Source: Niabella insulamsoli (GTDB lineage: Bacteria; Bacteroidota; Bacteroidia; Chitinophagales; Chitinophagaceae). From it: a stretch of 64,000 bases of DNA. Location: the NCBI RefSeq assembly GCF_039652435.2, contig NZ_CP190246.1:1054001-1118000 (forward strand). Reading direction: 5' to 3'. Shown here one piece after another: positions 8,350-17,151 of this stretch. Each line of letters begins with the position of its first letter. Position 1 is the stretch's first letter. The translations under genes were made by a program, and so were the position numbers. The notes below the pieces were generated by a model. The model ran no database searches and had not been told where the DNA came from. It saw only the letters and a program-made list of their open reading frames with translations.

Positions 8350-10740
8350 TTACTCCATTTTTTCTTCGAGATGGGCAAGCCTTCCGTCAGCAGTCATGCC
8401 TTCAATGATAACCCGGAATGCGTCTGTTACATCATTGTTATAAAAGGAAATCACTGCTTGCTTCGTCGCCGGGTCGATCGTAACGTTGGGGTTCCAATAT
8501 AAGGTCGTTCTCACATCTCTGTCCGCGTCAGGAGGCCGCTCGGTGGTCAAGTACCGGGGTGAATAAAACTCTCTTATGTTGGAATAGCCTTCAATTTTGC
8601 CGCTCGGAATGCCTGTGCTTGGATCACGTTTGACGTCATCACCTCTCCTCGTATAAATGGCAATCGCTCCGTTGCCGCCATTAAATCCTCCCATAAATGG
8701 CGGGCGAAAAGCTTTGATAAAGGCCACATCTGTTATGTTGATAGAAGAGACCATATTCACGTCGGTAGGCACTTCGTCCACATAGATTTGCGGACTGCCA
8801 CCGCGCCAGCTCAACGAAGCGTTGGCGCCCTGCCCTGTAATTTGCAGGCCCGCCACCTTGCCTTGCAGATAAGTAAATATATCGCCCACATTGGCAAATT
8901 TATCGTTGGCGACATCGAAGCGAATGGCGTCGCCACCGCTAAACAAGCCCGAAGCATATTTCTCATCCATCTGGTCGATGACCGGCTTGGTTTTTGCCGT
9001 TACAGTCACGGCTTCAAGTTCTTTAAACTTTGACTTTTGAATATTTGCATTATTCTCGTCCGACAACATCAAATGCCGGGAGATGCCCGTAGTATCCGGC
9101 CAAAGCAAATTAGTATAAGGTTTGCCGGCCGCAGGCGTTCTTAGTTTATTGGGAACAAAACTGATGGACGCGCCTTTCAGCGCTTTATCCTGAAACTGAT
9201 AATAAATCTGTGCCGTATCGAAAATAATGGTAGACCGGTCGTTAAAAGAGCCATCGCGTTCTATCGGCACCAGCAACATTTTATTTTGCTGATCTTTTTG
9301 AGTTACGATCATCATGGCCGAAGCGCCATTGCCGATAGAGCCCGGCATGACGCCCTGAACCGACCCCGACAAAGACAGGTAAGACGTATCGCGCGGATAA
9401 TTGATTTTAGGAAAACTACCTGCTATAATCTGTTCCCATTTGATCCGGCGCCAGCCATTGGTGAGCATGACCAGGTCGAGCAGCTGTTGTTTGTTTTCAG
9501 TAGGATTGGTAAAATAGTAGGCCGCATTATGCACTTTTCCTTTTAGTTCGCTGGTCAGCATCAGTTCTGATATAATATTGTCGGAACTATCCGAATCAAT
9601 ACTGAGATCCGTGACTGCGATGGAAAGCGAAGAAGCGATATCCGCCGGAACCGTTATCTTGATTTCATCTCTGGCCCGATAGCTAAGTCCCCAGCGCTGC
9701 ACTTCCATCTCTGGCTTAAAAATATACGGCGCATTGTTATCGATATAAGTAATGCGCTCAGCCATCGGCTTCCAGCTTTTATCAAAAACGGTAATGGTCA
9801 AAATGCCGTAGGGTAAATTCGCTGTGGGCACAATGCCGGTAATTTCACCTTTTGAGGATTTTGCAATGGTAAATACCGGATGTTGAAACATAGTTCCCAT
9901 GACGTAAACACTGTCGGAAGCACTGACAATATCAGGAGAGAGCTGCACGCGGAACGCTCTTTTGCCTGGAGACAGGGTGACCTGTAGCTGTGCGCCGCTC
10001 GTTTTAACAGAAGGCAGCGGCGTGCTGTGATCCTTTTGCTGTTCGTCTTTCCATTTTGCCGTAAACGACGCGCCGGGCGCGGGATTTAATAACACGTACC
10101 CCATTCCGTCATGCTGCACGCGAAGGCTGTCGATCACTTTTCCGTCGCTACCCTGCACCACGCCCTTTATCTTAACAGGGCGCCCCCATTGATCGGTCGC
10201 TTTAAACGCCACCTTGTTCGGGAAATTTGCGATCAGATCGCCGCCTTCGGCAAAAAACTGTAATTCGGGCTTAATGACAATTGCCTGCGGCAGTTTTACC
10301 GAATCTTTGTGGAGTATATTAATTGCCTTTTTATAAATAAATGAAGAATCAAAGTTGAGCATCCAGCTCGTGTAGGCTTTCACCGCAATATATCTTCCTT
10401 TATAATCCGCCGGGATATCGAATTGGCCGCTTGTAAGGCCCTGTACCAGGGGTGCCACCGTGTGCCGGAGGATGCGTCCCTTGTCATCGATCCAGTCTAC
10501 ATAAAAATTTTTGCTCTCCGCCGCGGCTATAACTTCATTGAGCAGATAAGCTTTAAACCAAATAGTTTCGCCCGGCGCGTAAGATGATTTATCGTAGTGG
10601 AGATGAGCGCGCTCGGGACTAAACCGCGTAGCGTAATTTTCTAATTGAGAGACTATTTGCTGCCCCGCAGCCTTATTTTTTACACTAAAAAACAAAGCGC
10701 AGAGAAGACAAAAGCGTAATATCAAAATGCTGCAATTCAT
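8350..10740 (-). CDS. MG2-domain surface protein with TonB-receptor plug domain
   Basis: A 796-residue secreted protein with a signal peptide (about residues 1-26). The N-terminal part has the macroglobulin MG2-like motif LHYDKSSYAPGETIWFKAYL (residues 46-65), as in A2M-like proteins. More beta-sandwich sequence follows. At about 575-700 comes a TonB-receptor plug-like domain with YLQGKVAGLQITG and IYVDEVPTDVNMV. No 22-strand barrel follows, so it is not a transporter on its own. Such MG2/plug hybrids are common and uncharacterised in Bacteroidota; a role in outer-membrane assembly or binding is a guess. It ends in a beta-rich segment with YWNPNVTIDP, typical of the group. Confidence 0.8.
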   Translation of the reverse strand: MNCSILILRFCLLCALFFSVKNKAAGQQIVSQLENYATRFSPERAHLHYDKSSYAPGETIWFKAYLLNEVIAAAESKNFYVDWIDDKGRILRHTVAPLVQGLTSGQFDIPADYKGRYIAVKAYTSWMLNFDSSFIYKKAINILHKDSVKLPQAIVIKPELQFFAEGGDLIANFPNKVAFKATDQWGRPVKIKGVVQGSDGKVIDSLRVQHDGMGYVLLNPAPGASFTAKWKDEQQKDHSTPLPSVKTSGAQLQVTLSPGKRAFRVQLSPDIVSASDSVYVMGTMFQHPVFTIAKSSKGEITGIVPTANLPYGILTITVFDKSWKPMAERITYIDNNAPYIFKPEMEVQRWGLSYRARDEIKITVPADIASSLSIAVTDLSIDSDSSDNIISELMLTSELKGKVHNAAYYFTNPTENKQQLLDLVMLTNGWRRIKWEQIIAGSFPKINYPRDTSYLSLSGSVQGVMPGSIGNGASAMMIVTQKDQQNKMLLVPIERDGSFNDRSTIIFDTAQIYYQFQDKALKGASISFVPNKLRTPAAGKPYTNLLWPDTTGISRHLMLSDENNANIQKSKFKELEAVTVTAKTKPVIDQMDEKYASGLFSGGDAIRFDVANDKFANVGDIFTYLQGKVAGLQITGQGANASLSWRGGSPQIYVDEVPTDVNMVSSINITDVAFIKAFRPPFMGGFNGGNGAIAIYTRRGDDVKRDPSTGIPSGKIEGYSNIREFYSPRYLTTERPPDADRDVRTTLYWNPNVTIDPATKQAVISFYNNDVTDAFRVIIEGMTADGRLAHLEEKME

Positions 10741-10885
10741 AATTTTAACTGGCGGATGTTCCGCAATGATATCGTTATCGGATCCTAAATAGAACCGTAA
10801 AACATGAAAATTAAAACGGTCTTCGATTACGACAAAATGTTTAAAAAAATTTACGGCAATTTTATGATTTCTGATCTAAATAACA

Positions 10886-12367
10886 TTAAAGATTTTTGAG
10901 TAAAAACTGATCGAAGCGTGCAAATTGCCCGGGGTTGCCTTTAGCCGCCGGGCCAATGCGTACCGCGCGGTCCCATGGCGGCAGGAAAGATATATCAATC
11001 GGCTGGTCGTTGAGAGGCGTGAAAGCCCTTCCATTTTGACTAAACATAAAAATGGCCTTAGTATTATCGGTTACTCTTACTTTCAGCGCCGGCGCTACGG
11101 AAGCGTCCAGTTTTTTCGTCAACAATATTTGCTCCACGCCTTTTTTGATTTGCACGATCTGGATTTCATGGGCCGACCAATAAGCCGTCACAATGTTTTT
11201 GTCATCGCCGATCAGCGCCAGGCCTGCTTTTGAAGTCGTCCCTTTTTTTACCAGGATGGATCCCTCATAGTTGGGGGTTAATACAAATTGACCGAGATAA
11301 GCCCCGGCGGGAACCTGCAACGCATTCAGCTGCAGCCCCTGATTTTTTAGCTGGAAACCTACGGGTTGGAAAATACTCCAATGCCAGTTGTCGGCAAGCT
11401 CTTTCGCGGAGAAATCATCTGCTATATTTTTTAGGGGAACTCGTGCGCCGTAGTTTTTGTTATTGGTAAACTTTGGCCAGCCATTGCTCGTGAAGGTAAA
11501 CTCATTTAACAACCCCTGCCGGCCAGTATACGCGCCGCCCGTTGTGCTATATCCATGATACAGGAAATAAAAGCGGTTGTCTTTTACGACTGGCGTTCCA
11601 TGTCCGGGGCATTTCCAATCTGCTTCGTCTTTTAAAATAGGATTTTGATCATATTTCTCCCATGGGCCCAGCAAATTTTTAGCCCGGGCAACACCGGTAC
11701 CATAAGAACAGGTTTTTCCGCAGCACCCGGCCGCAGCATAAAAGGCATAAAAGTATCCGTTGTGCCGCATCATGGAAACACCTTCCACCAGGTTACGCTC
11801 CCAATCTGCATCCGCACGAAATAATTCTTTCTTTTCCCCGATGAGCCCTGTTCGGTCTTCTTTCATTTGTGAAGCCCAGATAGGCGTCGGCTGGCCCACG
11901 CTGTTTCCATCTTCCTTCCAGATCATATATAAAGTTCCGTTTTCGTCGCGCATGGGAAAAGCGTCGATCGAACCATCTTTCTGACACATGATCGGGCCGA
12001 GATCTTTATAAGGCCCGGCGGGCGAATCGGCGACAGCCGCTGAAATACACAGGTTGCCGCCCTTTTTATGAGCTGTGTAATATAAGTACACTTTTCCGTT
12101 CTCATAAGTAATCTCTGGCGCCCAAAGATAATAATCGGCCCAGGCCGGAAGTTGATGGAAGACATGGCCGGCCGGCGTCCAGTTCACAAGATCCTTAGAA
12201 TGATATAAAGGGAAAGCAGGAAACCAATTGGAGGTAGTACCAGCGGCCCAGTATTCGTCGCCAATTTTAACAACGGAGGGGTCGGGATGGTCGCCGGGCA
12301 ATACCAACTGCTGGGCGACAGCTACTTTAATAAAACAACACAGCAACAATACAGAGACTAAACGCAT
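10886..12367 (-). CDS. Glycoside hydrolase family 43, secreted
   Basis: A 493-residue secreted enzyme with signal peptide 1-18. The five-bladed propeller covers about residues 22-310. The three expected catalytic residues are visible: the base Asp29 in HPDPSVV, the pKa modulator Asp135 in DGSIDAFPM, and the acid Glu195 in LVEGVSMM. A C-terminal beta-sandwich (about 315-493, beginning DDFSAKELADNWHWSIFQP) resembles the C-terminal domain of beta-xylosidases and arabinofuranosidases. GH43 members remove arabinofuranose, xylose or galactose; the exact substrate cannot be assigned. It shares direction with the histidine kinase and GH16 genes upstream. Confidence 0.9.
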   Translation of the reverse strand: MRLVSVLLLCCFIKVAVAQQLVLPGDHPDPSVVKIGDEYWAAGTTSNWFPAFPLYHSKDLVNWTPAGHVFHQLPAWADYYLWAPEITYENGKVYLYYTAHKKGGNLCISAAVADSPAGPYKDLGPIMCQKDGSIDAFPMRDENGTLYMIWKEDGNSVGQPTPIWASQMKEDRTGLIGEKKELFRADADWERNLVEGVSMMRHNGYFYAFYAAAGCCGKTCSYGTGVARAKNLLGPWEKYDQNPILKDEADWKCPGHGTPVVKDNRFYFLYHGYSTTGGAYTGRQGLLNEFTFTSNGWPKFTNNKNYGARVPLKNIADDFSAKELADNWHWSIFQPVGFQLKNQGLQLNALQVPAGAYLGQFVLTPNYEGSILVKKGTTSKAGLALIGDDKNIVTAYWSAHEIQIVQIKKGVEQILLTKKLDASVAPALKVRVTDNTKAIFMFSQNGRAFTPLNDQPIDISFLPPWDRAVRIGPAAKGNPGQFARFDQFLLKNL

Positions 12368-12472
12368 GACAAGAAAATTAGTATTTAGAAACGCTAAAGA
12401 TCTACAAAATGCTTTTAAATCTGATGCGATTGCTCATCTTTTTAAATAAAATAAATGCTTTCGGCTTTTGCA

Positions 12473-14425
12473 TTAAATTTCAGTGTCAGCGGCGGGTAGC
12501 TCAAAGGCAAAGCTGATGCTTTGGCCGCTGCTCTTTCTAATCAACGAACTTTTGTTTCTATTTAAATAATCTTCGCACAGGCTAAGGCCCAGGCCCAATC
12601 CTTTTTTCTCTGCTTCATTGTTTTTTTGAGGTGCGGCCGGCAGGCAGTTATTTTCAATTGTAAAATGGACTTTACCTTCAGCATTATAAAGGTGGATATC
12701 GATAGCGCCTGCGGGCGGCGTGAATTTTACGGCATTATCAAAAAGATTTCTAAGCACCAATTGAATATGATTTTTATCCGCCCTCACCCGCATCCGCCTG
12801 CTATCATGCTGAATTTTAATTTCGATTTTCTTTTCCCTGGCGATAGGCTGATAAATGGCAGTAAGTAAGTCCACGGTTTCAAGCATGTCGAAGTTTTCGG
12901 CCACGACCTTCACATCCTGCATTTGAGATCGGGCCCAGAAGAGCATGTTGTCGAGCATTATTTTCAATTGCTGGATATGATTGCTGTTAGCTCTAAGCAT
13001 AAACTTCAGTTCTTCCGCGTCGAACAAATCGATATTATCTGATGATAAGATAGCTAACATGCTGTCGAAGGGCGTTCGCAGATCGTGAGCGACGATTGAA
13101 AACAGTTTACTCTTTATTTCATCCGAGTTTTTTAGTTTGATGATCACATCGTTCAATGTCGCGGTGCGTTGCGCTACTTTTTGCTCGAGTTCGGCATTAT
13201 GCGTTTGAATCAGCTTGAAATTGGCTGCTTCCGCTTTTCGCTGCCGTTCTAAAATGAATCGATACCGTTGGCCCAACGCGATGGCTAGTAACATGAATTC
13301 TAAAAGGACGCCTGAATGGAGTACTAAACGGCTATAAGATTTATATTCTATCGTTCCCTGCAGGCTTAGTACGTAAAAAATCACTGCTACAATAAACACA
13401 AGCCATGCTGCTGACAAGCTGATGACCGCTTTCCTTTCGGCGCTGTAAGCAAATAGGCTGGTGATCGCCAGCGTCAGCGGGACAAGCAGGCCAAATGTCT
13501 GTGCGCCCCAGGCCGCGAGGGCTTTGTAGCCTAAAATGCTGATCAGGAATAATACGACCAGGCTGGCAAATAACAGGTTGGTCCACCTGTAAAGCGGCAG
13601 CGATAAATTTTTTAAATTATAAAACCGGTTGGTGATGAGTATCGACATGGCAAACCCAATCGCAAAAAAAAGGTGGGGATAAGTGTATGTAAATATGCGG
13701 AATGGTTCGCCCAGCAGATAACTATATCCGCCTAAATAACCTATGGTATACATCCCTAAGGAAAGAATATACAAGCAGTAATATAGATAAGCCCTGTCTT
13801 TCAGGCTAACGTAAATAAAGAGGTGAAACAATATGAGGGCGCATAGGAAACCGATAAAGCACAATTCAATGATTTTTGAAGTGGCATTTTCCACGAGATA
13901 AAGATTGTCGGCCCTGGCGACCTTTAGCGGCATCAGCATAATATTCCGGCTTTGGGCGCGCAGCCATATTTCGTTTACAGTGCCGCGTTCCAGGTTGTCA
14001 AGCGGAAAAATATATTGGTGGTTGCTTCTGACGCCGGGATCTGCTTTTGTTAAAGACCCTGCCGACAGCTTGCGCCAGCCGCTTCCATCGCCGGTATAAC
14101 AATCGATCCGTTCGATATTGGCTACGTCAACGATAAGGTAGTCGGTGATGTCAATGGAACTTTTTATCTCCAGCCTCACCCACATAGCTGCCGGGCTATT
14201 TCCAAAATTCAATATGTCGGTTTTGCCCTCAGCAAATTTTCCTTTTTTGAATAATTCCCGTGCCTGCTGCAGGTTAAGCGCCGCTGTTGAATCTTTGAAA
14301 TAGGTTATTTTTCTTCCGAGATTGTTGGCAGGGTTATGTGCGCTTAGGTCAACGACCTGGGCTTCAATTTCGATCGGGAAAAAAACAATCAGCGCTAGTA
14401 CAAGCTGAACCAATTTAACGGGCAT
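12473..14425 (-). CDS. 7TMR-DISM sensor histidine kinase
   Basis: A 650-residue inner-membrane kinase. A signal peptide is followed by a periplasmic 7TMR-DISMED2-type beta domain (about 35-175), which often binds carbohydrates, and seven predicted helices (about 183-385). A coiled coil (390-432) follows, then HisKA with phosphoacceptor His447 in SIVAHDLRTPF. HATPase_c has an N-box, NLFDNAVKFT (560-569), and a G-box, GLGLGLSL (609-616). No receiver domain is fused and no response-regulator gene is nearby, so it is an orphan kinase here. Its place between GH43 and GH16 genes suggests glycan sensing, but this is inference. A near-consensus -7 element, TACCTTTA (minus strand), lies at 14430-14437. 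Confidence 0.9.
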   Translation of the reverse strand: MPVKLVQLVLALIVFFPIEIEAQVVDLSAHNPANNLGRKITYFKDSTAALNLQQARELFKKGKFAEGKTDILNFGNSPAAMWVRLEIKSSIDITDYLIVDVANIERIDCYTGDGSGWRKLSAGSLTKADPGVRSNHQYIFPLDNLERGTVNEIWLRAQSRNIMLMPLKVARADNLYLVENATSKIIELCFIGFLCALILFHLFIYVSLKDRAYLYYCLYILSLGMYTIGYLGGYSYLLGEPFRIFTYTYPHLFFAIGFAMSILITNRFYNLKNLSLPLYRWTNLLFASLVVLFLISILGYKALAAWGAQTFGLLVPLTLAITSLFAYSAERKAVISLSAAWLVFIVAVIFYVLSLQGTIEYKSYSRLVLHSGVLLEFMLLAIALGQRYRFILERQRKAEAANFKLIQTHNAELEQKVAQRTATLNDVIIKLKNSDEIKSKLFSIVAHDLRTPFDSMLAILSSDNIDLFDAEELKFMLRANSNHIQQLKIMLDNMLFWARSQMQDVKVVAENFDMLETVDLLTAIYQPIAREKKIEIKIQHDSRRMRVRADKNHIQLVLRNLFDNAVKFTPPAGAIDIHLYNAEGKVHFTIENNCLPAAPQKNNEAEKKGLGLGLSLCEDYLNRNKSSLIRKSSGQSISFAFELPAADTEI

Positions 14426-14582
14426 GTTGTAAAGGTAAGTATTACCGATGCTATCTTGTTGAATTTGATACTTATATGACGATATTTTGTCAGATTGCCT
14501 GGTTGATTTATAATCGATTTCTTATCGATAAACCAAACGCGTGCAGCGAGGGGAATCGGGAATCGGGGTTTGAAAGCGACAT

Positions 14583-15422
14583 TCAAGGAATTTCTTTTTT
14601 TTGAAACACCCGGACATAGTCAATTTCATAACGGCTTGGAAATGCCGTGCCGCTGGGGTCGCCGCCATTATCGCCACCGATCGCCAGGTTGAGGAGCAAA
14701 TAATGGGGTTGATGGAATGGGTTTTTGCCATCAGGATTAGCGGCATCTTTTACATTTACCTCGTTCAACAACAAGTCATCGACATAAAGCCTGATAAAAT
14801 GTTCGTCCCAATCCATCCGCCAAACGTGGAAAGACTGATCCCAATTAGGCTCGTTAAATGAGCTTACCGGCTTTTTCGTTGTAAACCATTTCGCCTGATA
14901 CCGTTTGCCCGTGCCTGTAGCAACGTTTGCCAAAATATCACCCTTATAATATTCCATGATATCGATTTCGCCGTTGGCCGGCCATTCGCCCGACATGCCG
15001 AGCGTCCAAATCGCAGGCCAGAGGCCCGGTTTAGCAACAATTTTAGCGCGGATCTCAAACCTTCCGAATTGCCAGCTGGCAGCTTTTCGGGTGTTGATGC
15101 TTGAAGATGTATATTGAATTTGTGCTCTTGACTTGCGCCAATCGTCGCTTCCAGCTTTATACAAAGGATTGGGTAAAGCTTCTTTTTTAGCTTCGATAAT
15201 CAACTTGCCATTCTCACACCAGGCATTTTGAGGCTGATACCATTGTAATTCATGATTACGTACAAAACCTTTTTCGAATTGCCATACCGCGGTATCGACA
15301 TTCCCCGGCTTGTTAAACTCGTCCGCCCAAATCAATTCATATCCGTTTATCGGATGAGAAAAAGTGTCTGGAATGGCAGCAGGGCTTATAAATAATGCAG
15401 CACTCAAAGCAAATACGATCAT
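14583..15422 (-). CDS. Glycoside hydrolase family 16, secreted endo-glycanase
   Basis: A 279-residue secreted protein with a jelly-roll GH16 fold. The catalytic motif is GEIDIMEY with nucleophile Glu152, Asp154 and acid/base Glu157, in the ExDxxE form. WQFGRFEIRAKI and GLWPAIWTLG surround the cleft, as in laminarinase-like members. GH16 enzymes hydrolyse beta-1,3 or mixed-linkage glucans, agars, or beta-1,3-galactans. The laminarinase-type motif is consistent with beta-1,3-glucan, but beta-galactan fits the neighbouring loci. It is directly upstream of the histidine kinase on the same strand, separated by 157 bases. Confidence 0.9.
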   Translation of the reverse strand: MIVFALSAALFISPAAIPDTFSHPINGYELIWADEFNKPGNVDTAVWQFEKGFVRNHELQWYQPQNAWCENGKLIIEAKKEALPNPLYKAGSDDWRKSRAQIQYTSSSINTRKAASWQFGRFEIRAKIVAKPGLWPAIWTLGMSGEWPANGEIDIMEYYKGDILANVATGTGKRYQAKWFTTKKPVSSFNEPNWDQSFHVWRMDWDEHFIRLYVDDLLLNEVNVKDAANPDGKNPFHQPHYLLLNLAIGGDNGGDPSGTAFPSRYEIDYVRVFQKKEIP

Positions 15423-15543
15423 GATCGGTCTTTGCTGCTAAAATTACAATTTACATTCAAGACAACCGCGAAATAGCTGGGAATAAAACAGCAGTGCCGG
15501 GTTCGTAGCCGGCCATCTGCCCATAAGCGTTTTGGCAGCCGGT

Positions 15544-15729
15544 TCAGGCTTCGTCTTTGGTATTTTTGACAAGCCCAATGCCTGCGAAAAAAAAGATCAA
15601 TCCGATGGCCCCGATAACAATCAGCTGCGTATAGCTTTCGCTTTTATTGATCAGTTCATAGCCGGTATAAATCATACCAATGATACCTAAAATGGTAAGT
15701 ACTGTACCGAAGACGCGTTTTACATTCAT
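15544..15729 (-). CDS. Small two-helix membrane protein
   Basis: A 61-residue protein with two hydrophobic helices separated by a short polar loop (NKSESYTQ), and a C-terminal GIGLVKNTKDEA. I start it at the ATG whose product begins MNVKRVFGTVL; an upstream in-frame ATG at 15750 would add seven residues. Short proteins with this layout and C-terminus are widespread in Bacteroidota, with no known function. It stands alone between the GH16 and AraC genes. Confidence 0.65.
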   Translation of the reverse strand: MNVKRVFGTVLTILGIIGMIYTGYELINKSESYTQLIVIGAIGLIFFFAGIGLVKNTKDEA

Positions 15730-15850
15730 AATATTATTTTTTAATTCCACTTATACAAGATCTGTGCCTTAAAATGAAATCTTTAGGAAACGCAGGGGTT
15801 TGAAGTTGTATCGGCCATGGTAGAAGAGTTTGGGGAGATGGCGTTGAACG

Positions 15851-16741
15851 CTACCCCTTTTTCAACAGCCGGTATTGGTTGGGCGAAACCTGCATCACTT
15901 TTTTAAACAATCGCGAAAAATAAAATACATCGTCATAGCCTACCGCCTCAGCCACTTCATATATTTTTTTTGATGTCAGATCCAGCATTTGACAACAGTG
16001 CTGCACTTTTAAATGAATAAAATAATCGATAGGAGCATAGCCTGTTTCCAGTCTAAAAATTTTTGAAAACTGAGACGTGGAATAACAAAACTTGGAAGCC
16101 AGCTCCTTCAGGCTGTAGTGCTCATCAAGGTGCGCCTTCATGAATAGGATTACCTTTTCGGGCATGCTCATTTCTTTCGGATGTTCGCGGTGCTCGTATA
16201 TCAGACTGGCAAGCAAATATTGTAGACACATATTTGCGTAGGCGATATTCTTGTGGCTGTAGCCCTTTGCAAGAGAAGCATAGATGTCGTCAAAAACTTT
16301 ACAGATTTCAATCAGCCGGTTGGTGTATGACGGTTTAAAGCAAAGTGTAACCAAGGGGTTTTTGCAGAATTCCTGCAAATGTGATCCGCCTATTCTAATC
16401 CAATAAATGCTCCATGGGTCGCTGTTGTCCGATTCGTATCGATGTTGTTCGTTAGGCGGCAAAATGAAAAATTGGCCCGGAGAAACCGATGTGGTTACAA
16501 ATTTAGTTTCGTAGGATCCCTTGCCGCTTACGCAAATAATAAGCACCATTTCTGAGCAGCCCGTCTCCCTGAAAGTGTAATGGTCTTTCGCAGCCGGGTA
16601 AAATCCCAAATCAGTAACATAAAGCTGTTTGTGAAGCTCATTTTTCAACACCGAAGACTGTAGTGTTTCCGTGGGAAGAACAATTAGTTTTCGTCCCTGA
16701 CCCTGCCAATAACTTTTATTTGTTTTCCTGGAAATGTTCAT
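15851..16741 (-). CDS. AraC-family transcriptional regulator
   Basis: A 296-residue cytosolic regulator. The N-terminal cupin-like sensor domain (about 40-130) includes GQFFILPPNEQHRYE, as in sugar-responsive AraC proteins. The C-terminal HTH_18 region (about 205-293) has two helix-turn-helix units, LKELASKFCYSTSQFSKIF and VAEAVGYDDVFYFSRLFKK, and ends in SPNQYRL. It is transcribed away from the GH29-SusCD locus and its start is about 410 bases from the first enzyme gene, the normal position for a local PUL activator. The duplicated element at 16879-16951 and 20428-20500 is its most likely target. Confidence 0.92.
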   Translation of the reverse strand: MNISRKTNKSYWQGQGRKLIVLPTETLQSSVLKNELHKQLYVTDLGFYPAAKDHYTFRETGCSEMVLIICVSGKGSYETKFVTTSVSPGQFFILPPNEQHRYESDNSDPWSIYWIRIGGSHLQEFCKNPLVTLCFKPSYTNRLIEICKVFDDIYASLAKGYSHKNIAYANMCLQYLLASLIYEHREHPKEMSMPEKVILFMKAHLDEHYSLKELASKFCYSTSQFSKIFRLETGYAPIDYFIHLKVQHCCQMLDLTSKKIYEVAEAVGYDDVFYFSRLFKKVMQVSPNQYRLLKKG

Positions 16742-16778
16742 AATCGCAAAGAGGTAAAAGTAGGTCTCTGAGGATAGA

Positions 16779-16809
16779 CAAAATTAAATATTTACTTTAT
16801 TTTGCCCAA
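16779..16809 (-). promoter_or_regulatory. Predicted promoter of the AraC gene
   Basis: On the minus strand TTG (16809-16807) is followed after 20 bases by TAATTTTG (16786-16779), matching the Bacteroidota -33/-7 pattern TTTG-N(17-23)-TAnnTTTG. It lies 37 bases before the AraC start. Confidence 0.6.
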
Positions 16810-16878
16810 TGAGCCATCCGCTTATTTTTACTATTGCCATCCGCTACTATAAGTTAAAACCCAGCTTTTAAAAAAGCG

Positions 16879-16951
16879 AAATGATAAGATAGTGCAATAA
16901 ATGCATCAGATCATCTATTTCCCCGAAAACATTTCATCGGTAATTTCGAAT
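16879..16951 (+). promoter_or_regulatory. Bipartite candidate operator, copy A
   Basis: A run of 24 bases beginning AAATGATAAGATAGTGCAAT is identical to copy B. It is followed at equal distances by CAGAT (16907-16911), TCTAT (16914-16918) and TTCGAAT (16945-16951). From the ATGATAAG start to TTCGAAT is 64 bases in both copies. It lies about 200 bases upstream of the first GH29 start codon. Confidence 0.7.
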
Positions 16952-17151
16952 CGTTGTCGTTGAAACCCAAACTCACGCTACAGTCGCGCCCAGGTGACGA
17001 AGGTGAACCGACTGTTGGCAGGCGAATAACGTAAATACCGTGCATGCCTAAATGGCCAGGAAGTATGGATCGAATGAAGAAGCTGGTTCAACAAAGATTT
17101 CGTTTTTAGTTGCGATAGTCAATCGCCCAAATCAAAAAAGTATTGCTTAGT

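Larger units (their letters stand above)
16742..17151. other. Divergent regulatory region of the AraC/GH29 locus
   Basis: This 410-base gap holds the araC-type promoter (16779-16809, minus) and one copy of the bipartite element (16879-16951). No gene is visible in it. Confidence 0.6.
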
